A DNA stretch of 64,000 nucleotides from Pyropia yezoensis (Eukaryota; Rhodophyta; Bangiophyceae; Bangiales; Bangiaceae): NCBI GenBank assembly GCA_009829735.1, contig CM020619.1:14375777-14439776 (forward strand). Direction: 5' to 3'. Positions within the stretch are counted from its first letter, which is position 1, and each line of letters opens with the position of its first letter. The position numbers were made by a program, and so were the translations under genes. This document shows, in pieces, positions 9,260 to 19,335 of this stretch. The notes beneath the pieces are model-generated. The model did not search any database, was not told the DNA's origin, and worked only from the letters and a program-made list of their open reading frames with translations.

Positions 9260-11100
9260 GTCCACGCCGCGGAAGAGCGAGGGGGGGGATGAGGTAGAGG
9301 GGGAGACAGGGAAGCGGCGACACGAGTGTGCTTGAGAAGGCCAACTGTTGTCGTCCCCTGTAGACGACAATGCCGCTTTGGCTGCGTTTGACGACGCGCG
9401 CGGTGGGAAGCGCACGGTGTTCGCAGCCGCCGCACCCCTCCCCAACCCGCGAAGTGGGACGTGTCAAGACGGCGCCATCGAAAACGGCGGCGTGCGACGG
9501 GGCGTGAGCGGCAGGCCAGCCGTCCAGGCGCGCCCCCCAACTGCCACGGGCCCGCGCTGCCGCGGCGGACAGCGGGGCGGCCCTCCCCGCCATTGCCATG
9601 GCGCGGCCGCCGCTGCCATGCCGCGGGTGGGAGTTGGCCGTCGCACCCCCCGCGGCGGAGAGCGGCAAGAGGCTGGCGCGCTTGAGAGCGCCTGCCCGGC
9701 GGCCGCCGGGCAGGCTGGCAAACGGGAGAGGGGCTACGACCCTGCCCTCCCGCGGCGAGGCCACCTCGGGGCGGTAGGAGGCGGAGAGGGGCGCCGCCAA
9801 GGCCCTGTACCTGCAGAAAAAAAAAGCGGCCGACTGTCCACCTGCCAGATGCACGCGTGGAGCAGGCAAACGATCACGCAGCAGGGTGACTGAAGCCATT
9901 GCATGTTTGTATCTACTCACCTGCAGCTGTACGGAGTATTACACACGATACGACATATATCGTGATAAATGTATATCACAGCGGCACTCAGGAGCCCTTC
10001 TATTCGCAGGACTGGGTCGGCGGACTCTCCTCCAGAGTACAGTGACTCGTCTTCCTTCAAGTCCGCGCGCACACGCGGGTGCCACTGCGCCACAGCCACC
10101 CCCCACAGTGTCCAATTGATCGCGGAGGCGAGTCACTCGTGCCGACCCTGCCAATTATAGCACAACAGGTCCGTGCCGAATCGTGACTGCACTCGTTCGC
10201 GCTTCTCGTCTCACGCTTCGTCCGTGCTCTTGGTGATGCGTTTCCAAGGGATGGCGGGATATCTATCCCTTCCGCCCCCACCCCCGTGGCCACGCCCCCC
10301 GTCGCACGGGTCCCTCCATCCACGACCGTCTCCCCTCCGCCGTTCCCCCCTCCTTCCTCCTCACCCCCCCCTCTCGCAGCGCGATGCGTCTGCATTGACG
10401 GCGTCCCCCGCAGGCCCCGTCACTGTACCTCGCAGAGGCCCGGCTTTGCGATTGCGTCTTTGGGGTGACGTCGCAGGGTCGCAGCAAGCGCACGCTTCTG
10501 CCCGCTGGCGCATCCCCCCCTCCCCCGCATTCCTCGTCCTCTCTTCACCCTTCTCCACCTCCGTCGCCGCTCTCCCAGGCCCCCCTCCCGCCCAGTGCAC
10601 GACGTCGCAATGACTGGCATTCATCGTTGGGGTGCGGTGGCCATGGCCGCTCCATCGAGCACTCACGCTCACCCGCGGGGGTTGGTGGTGGGTGGCAGCG
10701 GCAGCAGTGGCGTTGGCCACGGCGGCGGCGGCTACGGCGGCGGCTGCTGCGGCGGCTGCGGTAGCTGAGGCGGCGTCGTGCCGCAGCAGGGGAAGCCCCC
10801 TCGCTATGCCGGCGGAGGGCGCGTCCGGCCGTGGCCCTCGGCGCGTGGCTCGCCGAGATGTATAAGAGGGGCTGCCTTCCGCCACCCCATAACCCCACCT
10901 CGGTCCGCATCCTCAGCGTCTCGCCTATCGTCCCCGCCTTCCCACTCGCTGTAGCAGCGCGCGCTTAGTGGTAGTCCTCACGCTTCCGCCGATCCCATTC
11001 CCTACCTGCGGTTTCCCTTTTTTTCTTGCCCCACGGGCTGCCGCTCGCGGCCGCTACGTGCAGCCCTTCCCTATTGTATCTCAACAAGGTGCTCCCTGCG
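9260..11100. other. Divergent promoter region of the Hog/Hint and collagen genes
   Basis: About 1.8 kb without a convincing gene. 9930-10000 is AT-rich and contains a small perfect hairpin (CACGATA at 9944-9950 pairing with TATCGTG at 9958-9964). 10260-10620 is C/T-rich; 10690-10780 is a (GGC)n stretch that opens several false frames. Confidence 0.45.
10859..10868 (+). promoter_or_regulatory. Possible TATA box of collagen-like gene 1
   Basis: TGTATAAGAG stands out in an otherwise GC-rich stretch about 240 bp before the collagen start codon. Position and sequence fit a TATA element with a 5' leader of roughly 200 bases. No transcript evidence is available here. Confidence 0.35.
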
Positions 11101-12780
11101 ATGGCGTCGCCCGCGGTGTCTGGGCGCACGACCGGCGTGGCCGTGGCGGCCTCTGTGGCCACCACCCTCGTCGTCCTCTTTGCTACGACGGCCGTAACGG
11201 GGCCAGTGTCGTTGCCATCAGCAGTCGTGCACACGGCCGTCGCGGACGCCGCCGCTGCCCTCCGGTCCGAGCTGATGGCCGCCGTGGCCGCGACGCAGGC
11301 GGACGTGGTGGCGGCCAAGTCCAACATGGACGACCACGTGGCGCGCATTGACGACACGGCCGCGGCGCTGAGCAAGTCGGTCCGCACCTACTACCGCCCG
11401 CGGTGCCACTGCCCGGCGGGGCCGCGTGGCCCGATGGGCGCCCGTGGGCCGGCAGGCAGGTCTGGGGTGGTCTATGTCAAGGGCAGGTACGGGCAGGTGG
11501 GGCCGCGCGGTCCTGCGGGACCCCCTGGCAAGACGGGCCACCCGGGCAAGACGGGTCCTGCTGGACCGGTGGGGCCAGCGGGACCCGCCGGCGTTGGCAA
11601 GCGGGGTGAGCGTGGCCCCAAGGGCCACGCTGGTGCGGCCGGCGAGACGGGCAAGGCGGGGCCGCCTGGGCCAAAGGGGGATAAGGGTATGAAGGGGCCG
11701 GCGGGTGAGGGCAAGGCGGGGCCGGCCGGCGCGGACGGCGATGACGGTGAGGAGGGCGACAAGGGCGACAAGGGTGTCAAGGGAGACAAGGGAGACAAGG
11801 GCGACAAGGGGCCAAAGGGCAACATGGGGGCAACGGGCGAGAAGGGCATGACTGGACCGATGGGCATGGGCAAGACGGGGCCTCGCGGCGCTGTCGGGAA
11901 AGATGGGGAGGATGGCGACCAGGGGGCAACGGGCCCCAAGGGCGACGTTGGCCCCAACGGCCTCAAGGGTCCCAAGGGCGATCAGGGAATGAAGGGCGAC
12001 AAGGGCATGAAGGGGATGACGGGCGTTGGCGAGCCAGGGCAGGCCGGCGCAGACGGCAAGGACGGTGCCGACGGGAAGGACGGCGCTGACGGGAAGGACG
12101 GCGCGGTGGGGCCACAGGGGCCAAAGGGAATGACTGGCGCGGTCGGGGCGGTCGGCCCTGTGGGGCCCACTGGCGCCAAGGGTGACAATGGCGCTGTCGG
12201 CGGCGTCGGTCCATCGGGCGCTGTCGGCCCCGCTGGCGCGGACGGGGATGACGGCAAGAATGGGAAGGACGGCGCCGACGGGCAGGTAGGCGCGATGGGT
12301 CCGTCTGGGCCCAAGGGCATGACCGGCGCGGACGGGGCGGCTGGCCCTGCGGGGCCGCATGGCGCGAAGGGGCACGACGGTGCAGCTGGTCCCGCCGGCG
12401 CTGTGGGCGCCATCGGCCCCGACGGCGAAGACGGTGAAGATGGGGCCGACGGTAAGGATGGTGTCAATGGCAAGGATGGTGCTGTCGGGGCGGTCGGCCC
12501 AGCGGGTTCGGTTGGCGCGACGGGTCCGTCTGGGGAGAAGGGCCCGCCCGGCGCTGACGGGGCGGTCGGTCCCGTTGGGCCTCGTGGCGCCAAGGGCCAC
12601 AATGGCGCCGACGGTCCCACCGGTCCTCGGGGCGTCGCCGGCCCCGCTGGCCCGGTCGGCCCCAAGGGGCCAAAGGGCGACCGCGGCGACCGCGGCCACG
12701 GTGGCGGCCACTACTACCACCCGACGCCAAAGCCCGTGCACACCTACCGGGTCCTCCAGCAGCTGGGCATGACCCTGTAG
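11101..12780 (+). CDS. Transmembrane collagen-like protein, copy 1
   Basis: 559 residues. The short N-terminus is followed by one hydrophobic segment (residues 12-34, GVAVAASVATTLVVLFATTAVTG in part), then an Ala-rich heptad-like helix (about 45-95) that could trimerise. The CHC pair is at 102-104, and Gly-X-Y triplets run from residue 107 to about 535. The triplets hold few interruptions (near RSGVVYVKGRYGQV and GVGKRG) and are rich in KGD, KGM and ADG. The C-terminus is a short Tyr/His/Pro tail. The layout is that of a type II membrane collagen (as in animal MARCO or collagen XIII): cytoplasmic N-terminus and an extracellular triple helix. The ATG at 11101 is chosen because similarity to copy 2 begins exactly there, although the frame is open upstream to 11026. 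Role unknown; a cell-surface or extracellular-matrix structural protein is likely. Confidence 0.85.
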   Translation: MASPAVSGRTTGVAVAASVATTLVVLFATTAVTGPVSLPSAVVHTAVADAAAALRSELMAAVAATQADVVAAKSNMDDHVARIDDTAAALSKSVRTYYRPRCHCPAGPRGPMGARGPAGRSGVVYVKGRYGQVGPRGPAGPPGKTGHPGKTGPAGPVGPAGPAGVGKRGERGPKGHAGAAGETGKAGPPGPKGDKGMKGPAGEGKAGPAGADGDDGEEGDKGDKGVKGDKGDKGDKGPKGNMGATGEKGMTGPMGMGKTGPRGAVGKDGEDGDQGATGPKGDVGPNGLKGPKGDQGMKGDKGMKGMTGVGEPGQAGADGKDGADGKDGADGKDGAVGPQGPKGMTGAVGAVGPVGPTGAKGDNGAVGGVGPSGAVGPAGADGDDGKNGKDGADGQVGAMGPSGPKGMTGADGAAGPAGPHGAKGHDGAAGPAGAVGAIGPDGEDGEDGADGKDGVNGKDGAVGAVGPAGSVGATGPSGEKGPPGADGAVGPVGPRGAKGHNGADGPTGPRGVAGPAGPVGPKGPKGDRGDRGHGGGHYYHPTPKPVHTYRVLQQLGMTL

Positions 12781-14347
12781 GCTGGCCGAACACTCTTTGT
12801 AAGAGAGGGTGGGGGGATAAGGGGGGAGTTGAAGCGGGGGCTGCCATTGGCAGGTAGCGTGCAGGTACCCCTTTGGAGAGCGCGGGTGGGTGACGGGCTT
12901 AGGAGGAACAGTTCAGTAGAGCGGGTGTGGAGCCGCAGCGAATGAGAGAGGCGGGGGCGACTCTGCGTCAGAGGCGCGTCCAGTCCGCTATTCTTTTTTA
13001 TTGTCAAGTATTTTTGGCCGGGGTGGTGCACGGCACCTCCTGAGTGGTTTTGTTCAGGCATGTGCCGTCCACCACTTTTCTGACAAAGCAGTCAACCTGG
13101 AAGACACAAGAGGTGGGCGTCGGCGTGGCTGTCGCTGACGGCTTGCAGTGGGCGCGGCGGTTGGCTGCACAACCACCACCGTGCAGCCGGATGGGAGGGC
13201 CATCGCCAACCTTGCTGCCGCCGCCACAGCAGACCCGCTGAGGCAGTGCCGCACCTCCGCGCGGTCACCATGGCTGGATGAGAAACAAGAAGACGAGGCG
13301 GAGAAATAGGGGGGGTGCAGAGCGGGCAGAGGCTTGCCGGGTGTGCGGGCTAAAAAGGCAAGGCGGCGGTCGAAGGGGTGTGCGTGCCACTTGTGGCTAC
13401 TCGCTGGGAGAGAGGGAAGGTCAGACCGAGCGCAGGTCAGCGGCCGGCCCAAACACCCACCCCGCCAGGCGCACGGCGCGACCGCCTCGGCCGCCGCCGC
13501 TACCGTCCTTGTCCACACGCGGGGACGCCCGCCACCGGCGTGCGCCGCCCGGAGCGCGCCCCTCTCTAGCGGCGGGCAGTCCTCGCCCTCATACCCACAC
13601 GGGGCGTCCTGTGCACGCACATGGCCCCGAGCCGCGCTGCGCCCCAGGCACCGCCACCGCGGCATCCTGACCCCCCTCCCCTCGCCCCACCAGGCAATCG
13701 CTGCGTCACCACAGGGAGGGGGATGGAACGAGGCAGGATGGGGGAACATGGAGTGCCTGGACCTGGCGGGTGTGACGAGCGCCAGGCAGGCCTGGCGACC
13801 AAGAATGCATCGACGGGAAGCGTCAGCGGCCTGCGGGCCAGTGATCCAGCAGTGTCCTCTCGTAAGTTGTGTCGTCCGCGCGGACGACGACCCAGTGAGG
13901 CTCACGGACGCGCAACACTCGTTCCAATGGAAGCGGCCGCAGGACAGCGATGGGTTTTTAGTTGAACAGTACAGTACAGCTGGCGGGCATACGACCGGCC
14001 GCCCACCCGCCGTCGCGGGCGGCTGCGCGGCGCTTCCCTACGGGCACAATGGCCTGCTGTGTGAGGGCCTGCCGTCCAGTTTCCCCGCCGCCGTGCGGTG
14101 GCGGATGCTCCCGCAATGAGAGGGGGGGGGCACTGGTGCGCGGGCGGCGTGACGGGAGGTGGCGCCGGCCTTGGGCAGGGGGGGGGGGGGGGGGCGGCGC
14201 GTGAGCGTGGGGAGGCCAGGGGGGGAGGCTCCACGAGTGGGGGGAGGCGAAAAAAGCGCAAGGTCGCAAGATTCCCCTCGGCCCGCCCCCCTCTGACCCC
14301 CTCTCCAATCCCAGCTGGGACTGCAATCCCCCTGCTGTATCTACGCA
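12781..14347. other. Intergenic region between collagen 1 and MYND gene 1
   Basis: Holds the 3' ends of two convergent genes. AT-richer around 12990-13090. G runs at 14110-14200. The stretch CAAGATTCCCCTCG near 14268-14281 recurs downstream of the second MYND copy (17593-17606), so the MYND duplication included its 3' flank. A 283-codon minus-strand frame (13054-13905) shows no recognisable protein character. Confidence 0.45.
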
Positions 14348-16288
14348 TCACCGGGAGGCGCCCCGATCCGGATTGGCCGGAAACCCAAACACCAGCGGCG
14401 GGTGCGTCCGCATCACCACCTGCCGCACCTCCCCACCATTGTGGCGGCCCACCCGGTCCAGCGTCGCCGCCGGCACCGCCGACGGCCAGTGCGCGTATTC
14501 GTCGGCGGGGACGAACTTGTAGCAACACGACAGAGGGTCCATGACCGTGACCACGTCGGCCAGCGCCAGGCCCCACCCCTCTACCCTGTCAACCTCGGAA
14601 GGGGGCCACGCCCACTGCTCGGGGGGGCCGACGAGCGCCCGCGGGTGCAGGCTCAAGACGGGGAAGAGGGCATCCCGGGCGGTCAGGCCCGCTCCGTCGG
14701 GGTCGGTGACGGCTACGGCGTCCCGCCGCAGCGGCAGCAGCGCCGCCCGGTAGGCCGCCCACCGGGAGCACGACCGCCGGTGGCCCCCGCCGCCGCGCCA
14801 GTGCGCAGCCGCGCACGGAGCGGAGCAGTAGGTCGCGACGCGGCATCGGCCGCAGGCGCGGAGAGCGCGACCGCCGTCGGCCGGGGGCACCCGCCAGGAG
14901 CACCCGCACGCCCAGCAGATTGCAGGCGTGTCCTGGTGGTAGACGGACTGGGCGGTCACCGGCAATAAGACCGGTGGCCAGGGGAGCGCCGCCGTCACCG
15001 CCGGCAGCGCGGCGGCGCCGCGGGTCGCCAGGACGCTCAAGAGGGAGGCGACCTTGGTGGTCGTACCGTCGGGATGGCTCCGCGTCAGCCGCGCCCACAT
15101 GGACCGCGCTTCTTGCAGGGTGGGCGGCAGCCGGTCGGCCCCACGCAAGAGGGCCTGGACGCCCACGAACAGCGCCATCGACGCGGCCCGCTCGGACAGC
15201 CACGCCTGCAAGGGGGTGGCCCCGCCGGCCGCCCAGCGGACGAGCAGCCCTAGACTGTCGGGGGAGGCCGCGAGCGCGCCCGCGTCGGCCAGCAGCACAC
15301 AAAACACTTCGTAGAGGGCGGAACGGCACTGCAGCGCCTCGTGCGCGTGAGGGCCGCCCCACGGGAGGGGGGCCTCCACCGCCGCCAGAATGCCGGCAAT
15401 GCCGTCCACGACGCGCAGGCGTTGGGGATCCACCAGCGTCAGCATCAGCAGGGACAGCACAAACGACCCCTGCAGCAGCACCGCCTGCAAGCAGAGGGGG
15501 GCGGGCGCCGATGCGAGCACGCCCGCCGCCCGCGCAATGGCCGCCACCGCGTCGGGTACGTCGTCGAGGAGCCGCCGCGGGCCCACTGCAGAGAGCAGGC
15601 ACAGGCACCGGGGTGGCAGGCCGTCCATGGGGGCACCCGCCGCCAGCTGAGCGGCCGCTACCGACGACGCCTCCACCACCCAGACGTGCAGCAGGGGGCT
15701 GGCGGAGGCCACGAGCGCCGTGACGCGCGCCCGAGCGGCCGAGTACGGCGGCGCCGCGACGCAGGCGGGGGTGCGGCGCGCCTCGGGGACGCCGCCCATC
15801 ATGTTGGCGTCCTGAACGTAGGCCATGAGGACACCGTCGAGGGCGCGAAAGAAGGAAACCGTCACGTCATTCGACGCCGCCCCCAGCCACCCCCGCAGCG
15901 GCGCGTACACGTCTGGGAGGGCGGCGGCCAGCGGCGGCACGACCGCCTCGTCGGCGCAGCGGCAGTGCTCGACGGCGTTGCCGAGCGCCCACGCCAGCGT
16001 CGTCACCGCGCGCACCAGCGGGACCGCCACGCCGCCGGCGGGTCGCCCGGCCGCGCCGGGCGCTGCGCCTGCCGCCGCGGTCATCTCCCGCACGGCAGCC
16101 CGCGTGGCGGCCAGCAGCGCGTCGACGACCGCGGCGGCGGCGCCGGGCGTTGCGAGCAGCGCGTGGCTCGCAGACGGGTCGAGGCGGAAGCCGGGATCCC
16201 CGCCGGCGCGGTACCCCGGCGGCGGCCGCTCCACCGCCCGGCACAGGCGGCGGGCGACGGCGCAGGGGCTGCGCCGCAGGCGCTCCAT
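14348..16288 (-). CDS. MYND zinc-finger protein, copy 1
   Basis: 646 residues from the ATG at 16288; the frame continues upstream to 16393 through a G run. Residues 1-450 are a helical, Ala/Leu-rich region without a known signature. The MYND finger starts at Cys458: CWACGC, then LRACGRCRVATYCSAPC, AAHW and a final GGHRRSCSRW. This gives the full C-x2-C, C-x2-C, YC-x3-C, H-x-C set of zinc ligands. A C-terminal domain of about 130 residues follows (LADVVTVMDPL..., PSAVPAATLDRVGRHNG). MYND fingers bind Pro-rich peptide motifs; algal genomes hold large families of such proteins of unknown function. The second copy lies immediately upstream in the same orientation. Confidence 0.75.
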   Translation of the reverse strand: MERLRRSPCAVARRLCRAVERPPPGYRAGGDPGFRLDPSASHALLATPGAAAAVVDALLAATRAAVREMTAAAGAAPGAAGRPAGGVAVPLVRAVTTLAWALGNAVEHCRCADEAVVPPLAAALPDVYAPLRGWLGAASNDVTVSFFRALDGVLMAYVQDANMMGGVPEARRTPACVAAPPYSAARARVTALVASASPLLHVWVVEASSVAAAQLAAGAPMDGLPPRCLCLLSAVGPRRLLDDVPDAVAAIARAAGVLASAPAPLCLQAVLLQGSFVLSLLMLTLVDPQRLRVVDGIAGILAAVEAPLPWGGPHAHEALQCRSALYEVFCVLLADAGALAASPDSLGLLVRWAAGGATPLQAWLSERAASMALFVGVQALLRGADRLPPTLQEARSMWARLTRSHPDGTTTKVASLLSVLATRGAAALPAVTAALPWPPVLLPVTAQSVYHQDTPAICWACGCSWRVPPADGGRALRACGRCRVATYCSAPCAAAHWRGGGGHRRSCSRWAAYRAALLPLRRDAVAVTDPDGAGLTARDALFPVLSLHPRALVGPPEQWAWPPSEVDRVEGWGLALADVVTVMDPLSCCYKFVPADEYAHWPSAVPAATLDRVGRHNGGEVRQVVMRTHPPLVFGFPANPDRGASR

Positions 16289-17662
16289 GGCGCGCGCGTC
16301 TGGCCGGCCGTGGAAGAGAGAAGACAACGTGGGAGGGCGGACACGCTGCCTGCTGGGGGGGGGGGGGGGGGGCAGACACGCTGAGGGGACCATCGACGGC
16401 GCGGTGGTGAGGGTGGCGGCGGTGGTGGCGCGTGGCTGCAGGAGGAAATCTTGAGATGCCGAGAGCGGCTGCGCTGCGCTGACGCGTTTACGAACAGCAG
16501 GCCTGATTGACCGCGTGCCCCACGCAGCACTGCTTATCCCCTCGCAAGATCAGGATAGGTATAAGCCCGATTCTGGCCATTGACATTGCCCTTGCTCTCT
16601 GAAGCGATTTCTTGCCCTAAATAAAAGTCGAGCGCAACAATGATCTTCTCGTGCAGCGGCTTGCTTTTCTGCTCGAGCAAACCCCCCACTCCGCCCTTAA
16701 CCAGACGGATGCAGAACGCGTTGGGGGGGGCGCCCGCCGGTGGTGCGCGGGCGGCGTGGGGGGGGGGGTTGCGGCCCGCGTCGGGCTGGGGGGAGGGGCG
16801 GTGGGCGGCGCGTGAGCGGCGGGAGGGCGGCGGGCAAGACAGACGCCCGGGGTGGGCGGGGGGAGGGGGTCCGCCCGGCCAGCGCAGCCGCGGCGGGGCT
16901 GCTGCGGGGGGTGACCCCGACGTCGCGGCGGGCGGCCCGCCATGGCCGGTGCGAGCACGGGCGGCGGGTGGCAAGCACCCCCCACGCCCGCAGCGGGTGG
17001 CCTCACCGCCGCGGCCGCGGGCAAAGGCCACGCGGGTGCCAGCAGCCGCGAGAAAGATTCACCCACAACCACATGGTCCCGCCGGACGGTCCCGGTGCGG
17101 CCGCACCGGCACGCGCCAACGCATGGTGCGGCCGCGCGCACCCAGCCGCGGCCGGCTTCCCCCGCTTCCCGTCACCCCCCCCGCAACGCGTGGGCGCGCT
17201 TCTATTACCTGTCTCCACCCCTCCCCCGCACGTCCCCCCCTTTTTCTCCCCGATGCGGCTGCCCGTGGGGGGGCACCGCCACCTCGACGCGCCCGCCGGC
17301 CAGCAGCGCGGGACGTCGTGGGGGGCGGCGGTGGGACCCCGCTTGTGGCGCGTGTCGGAGGCGGGGGGGGGGGGGGGGGGCCGCTTGTGCGCGTCGGAGG
17401 CGAGGGGGGGGGGAAGGGGGCGCCCCCGAGGCACCAATTCACCGCCGCGCCCGTGAGCGGCGGGGATGGGTGTCCCCCGACAGCCACCGGCGCGCGCCAT
17501 GGCGGCAGCGGCGCGCCGCCGCTCCGCGACAGCCGCATCTGGACAGCCGCACCGCGGGGCGCTGCGGTGACGCGGCGATGAAAGCCAAAGTACGCAAGAT
17601 TCCCCTCGCCCCGCGCGCTCCCCCAACAGGAGAGTCCCCCCCCCCCCACCCCCGTGTACCCA
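16289..17662. other. Spacer between the two MYND copies
   Basis: Contains G runs and a segment (about 16738-16815) resembling the 3' flank of MYND copy 1 (about 14134-14215). Between 16534 and 16725 the GC falls sharply and a minus-strand frame has unusually protein-like composition (listed separately). The rest shows no gene. Confidence 0.4.
16534..16725 (-). other. Lower-GC open segment, possible exon or foreign fragment
   Basis: About 64 codons on the minus strand, ending at a stop at 16534-16536. The peptide includes IRLVKGGVGGLLEQKSK and KIIVALDFYLGQEIASESKG, with balanced amino-acid use unlike the Ala/Arg/Pro shadows around it. The family is not recognised. It could be a terminal exon, a pseudogene remnant or a transferred fragment. 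Confidence 0.25.
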
Positions 17663-19335
17663 TCACGTGTAGGCGTCCCTGTCGTCGTGGGGCCCAAAGC
17701 CGTACACCCGCGGCGGGTGCGACCGCACCACCACCCGCAGCACCGTCCTGCCGTCGTGGCGGAGGAGCCGCGCCAGCGTCGCCGCCGGCACCGCTGCCGG
17801 CCAGTGCACGTACTCGGCGGCGGGGATGAGCGTGAGGGACCATGACGGCGGGTCAATGACGGTGACCACGTCGGCCACCACCAGGTCCATCTCTTCGGCG
17901 CGGTCGGCCACGGCGGGGGGCCACAGCCACCGCTCCTCGGGGCCCGCCAGCGCCCGCGGGTCGATGCTCGTGGCGGGGAAGAGCGCCTCACGGATAGACG
18001 TGGCCGACCCGTCAGGGGAGCTGGGCGGCGCCGCCCCTCGGAGCAGCGGCAGCACCGCAAACCCGGTAGGCCGCCCACCGGTGGCACGACCGCCGGTGGC
18101 CCCCGCCCCGCGCGCGCAGTGCGCCGCTGCGCACGCAGGGGAGCAGTAGGTCGCGACGCGGCACTGCCCACAGGCGCGGAGGGCGCGACTGGCGCCGTCG
18201 GGGGGCGGGGGCGGCGTCACCCGCCGGGGGCACCCGCACGCCCAGCAGACGGCGGACGCGTCCTGGTGGTAGATGGAGAGGGCGGCCGCCGGCAAGGCGG
18301 CCCTGTCCCAGGGGAGCGCCGCCGTCACCGCCGGCAGCGCGGCGGCGCCGCGGGCGGCGAGGACGCCCAGCAGGGCGCCGACCTTGGCCTTCGTTCCATT
18401 GGGGTGCGTCGCCGCGAAGCGCGCCCACGTGGACCGCGCGTCGCGGAGGGCGGCAGCCGCGCCGCGCCGGCCGAGAGGGCGTGGATGCCCACAAAGAGCG
18501 CGATGGACGCGGCCCGCTCGGAGAGCCACACGTGGAAGGGGGTGTCCGAGGCGGATGTCCAGCGGACGAGCAGCGCCAAGCCGTTCGGGGAGGCCGCAAG
18601 TGCGCCCGCGTCGGGCGTCAGCACCTGGAACACCTCGTGGAGGATGTAGCGGCATTGCAGCGCATCGCCGCCGAGCGGGCCGTCCGACACGAGGGGGCCT
18701 CCACCGCCGCGAGGGTGGCAGCGATGCCGTCCACGGCGCGCAGCCGGGGGGGATCCACCAGCGCCAGCGTGTGGAGGGACTCCATAAAGGTCGCCTGCAG
18801 CGTCACGGCCTGCGGGCTGAGCGGGGTGGGCGCGGCTGCGAGCACGCCCGCCGACCAGGCATTGGCCGCCACCGCGTCGGGCACCGCGTCGAGCAGCAGC
18901 CGCGGACCCACCGCGAGCAGCACGGACAGGCACGCGGGCGGCTGCACGTCCATGGGGTGCCCCGCCGCCAGCCGCGTGGCCGCCACCGACGACGCCTCCA
19001 CCGCCCACTCGTGCAGCAGGGGGTTGGCGGCCGCGACCACAAAAACGCCGCGCCGAGCGTCGGCGTACGACGGCGACGCCACACAGGCGGGGGTGCGGCG
19101 CTCCTCGGGGACGCCCAAGGGGACAATGTCCTGCGCATAGGCCACGAGGAGGCCGTCGAGGGCGCGGCAAAAGGGCAGCGTCACGTCATTCCACACGTCT
19201 GCCAGCCGCCCCCGCAGCGGCGCGTACACGTCGGGCAGGGCCGCGAGCAGCGGCGGCACGACCGCCTCGTCCGCACAGCGGCAGCGCTCGGCGGCGGAGA
19301 CGAGCACCCTCGCCAGCGTCGTCACGGCCCGTACG
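17663..19335 (-). pseudogene. MYND zinc-finger protein, copy 2, decayed
   Basis: Colinear with copy 1 over most of its length, including CRCADEAVVPPL, DVYAPLRG, HVWLSERAAS, CWACGC, ACGQCRVATYCSPAC and the C-terminal PAAVPAATLARL block. The similarity is spread over three frames (changes near 18690 and 18450). Within the finger the frame moves again, so the last His/Cys ligands (GGHRRSCHRW) fall in another frame. The N-terminal roughly 90 residues of copy 1 are absent: similarity stops near 19335, where the bZIP region on the other strand begins. Tandem duplication followed by decay is the simplest reading. Because G/C runs are common here, sequencing indels could explain part of it, but not the missing 5' end. 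Confidence 0.6.

Noticed and set aside
11218-12741. Long minus-strand frame opposite collagen 1 (and 24091-26571 opposite collagen 2)
   Set aside because: Mirror frames of Gly-X-Y repeats stay open by composition; the translation is a low-complexity image of the sense gene.
13054-13905. 283-codon minus-strand frame
   Set aside because: Arg/Ala/Pro/His-rich throughout, no hydrophobic core pattern or motif.
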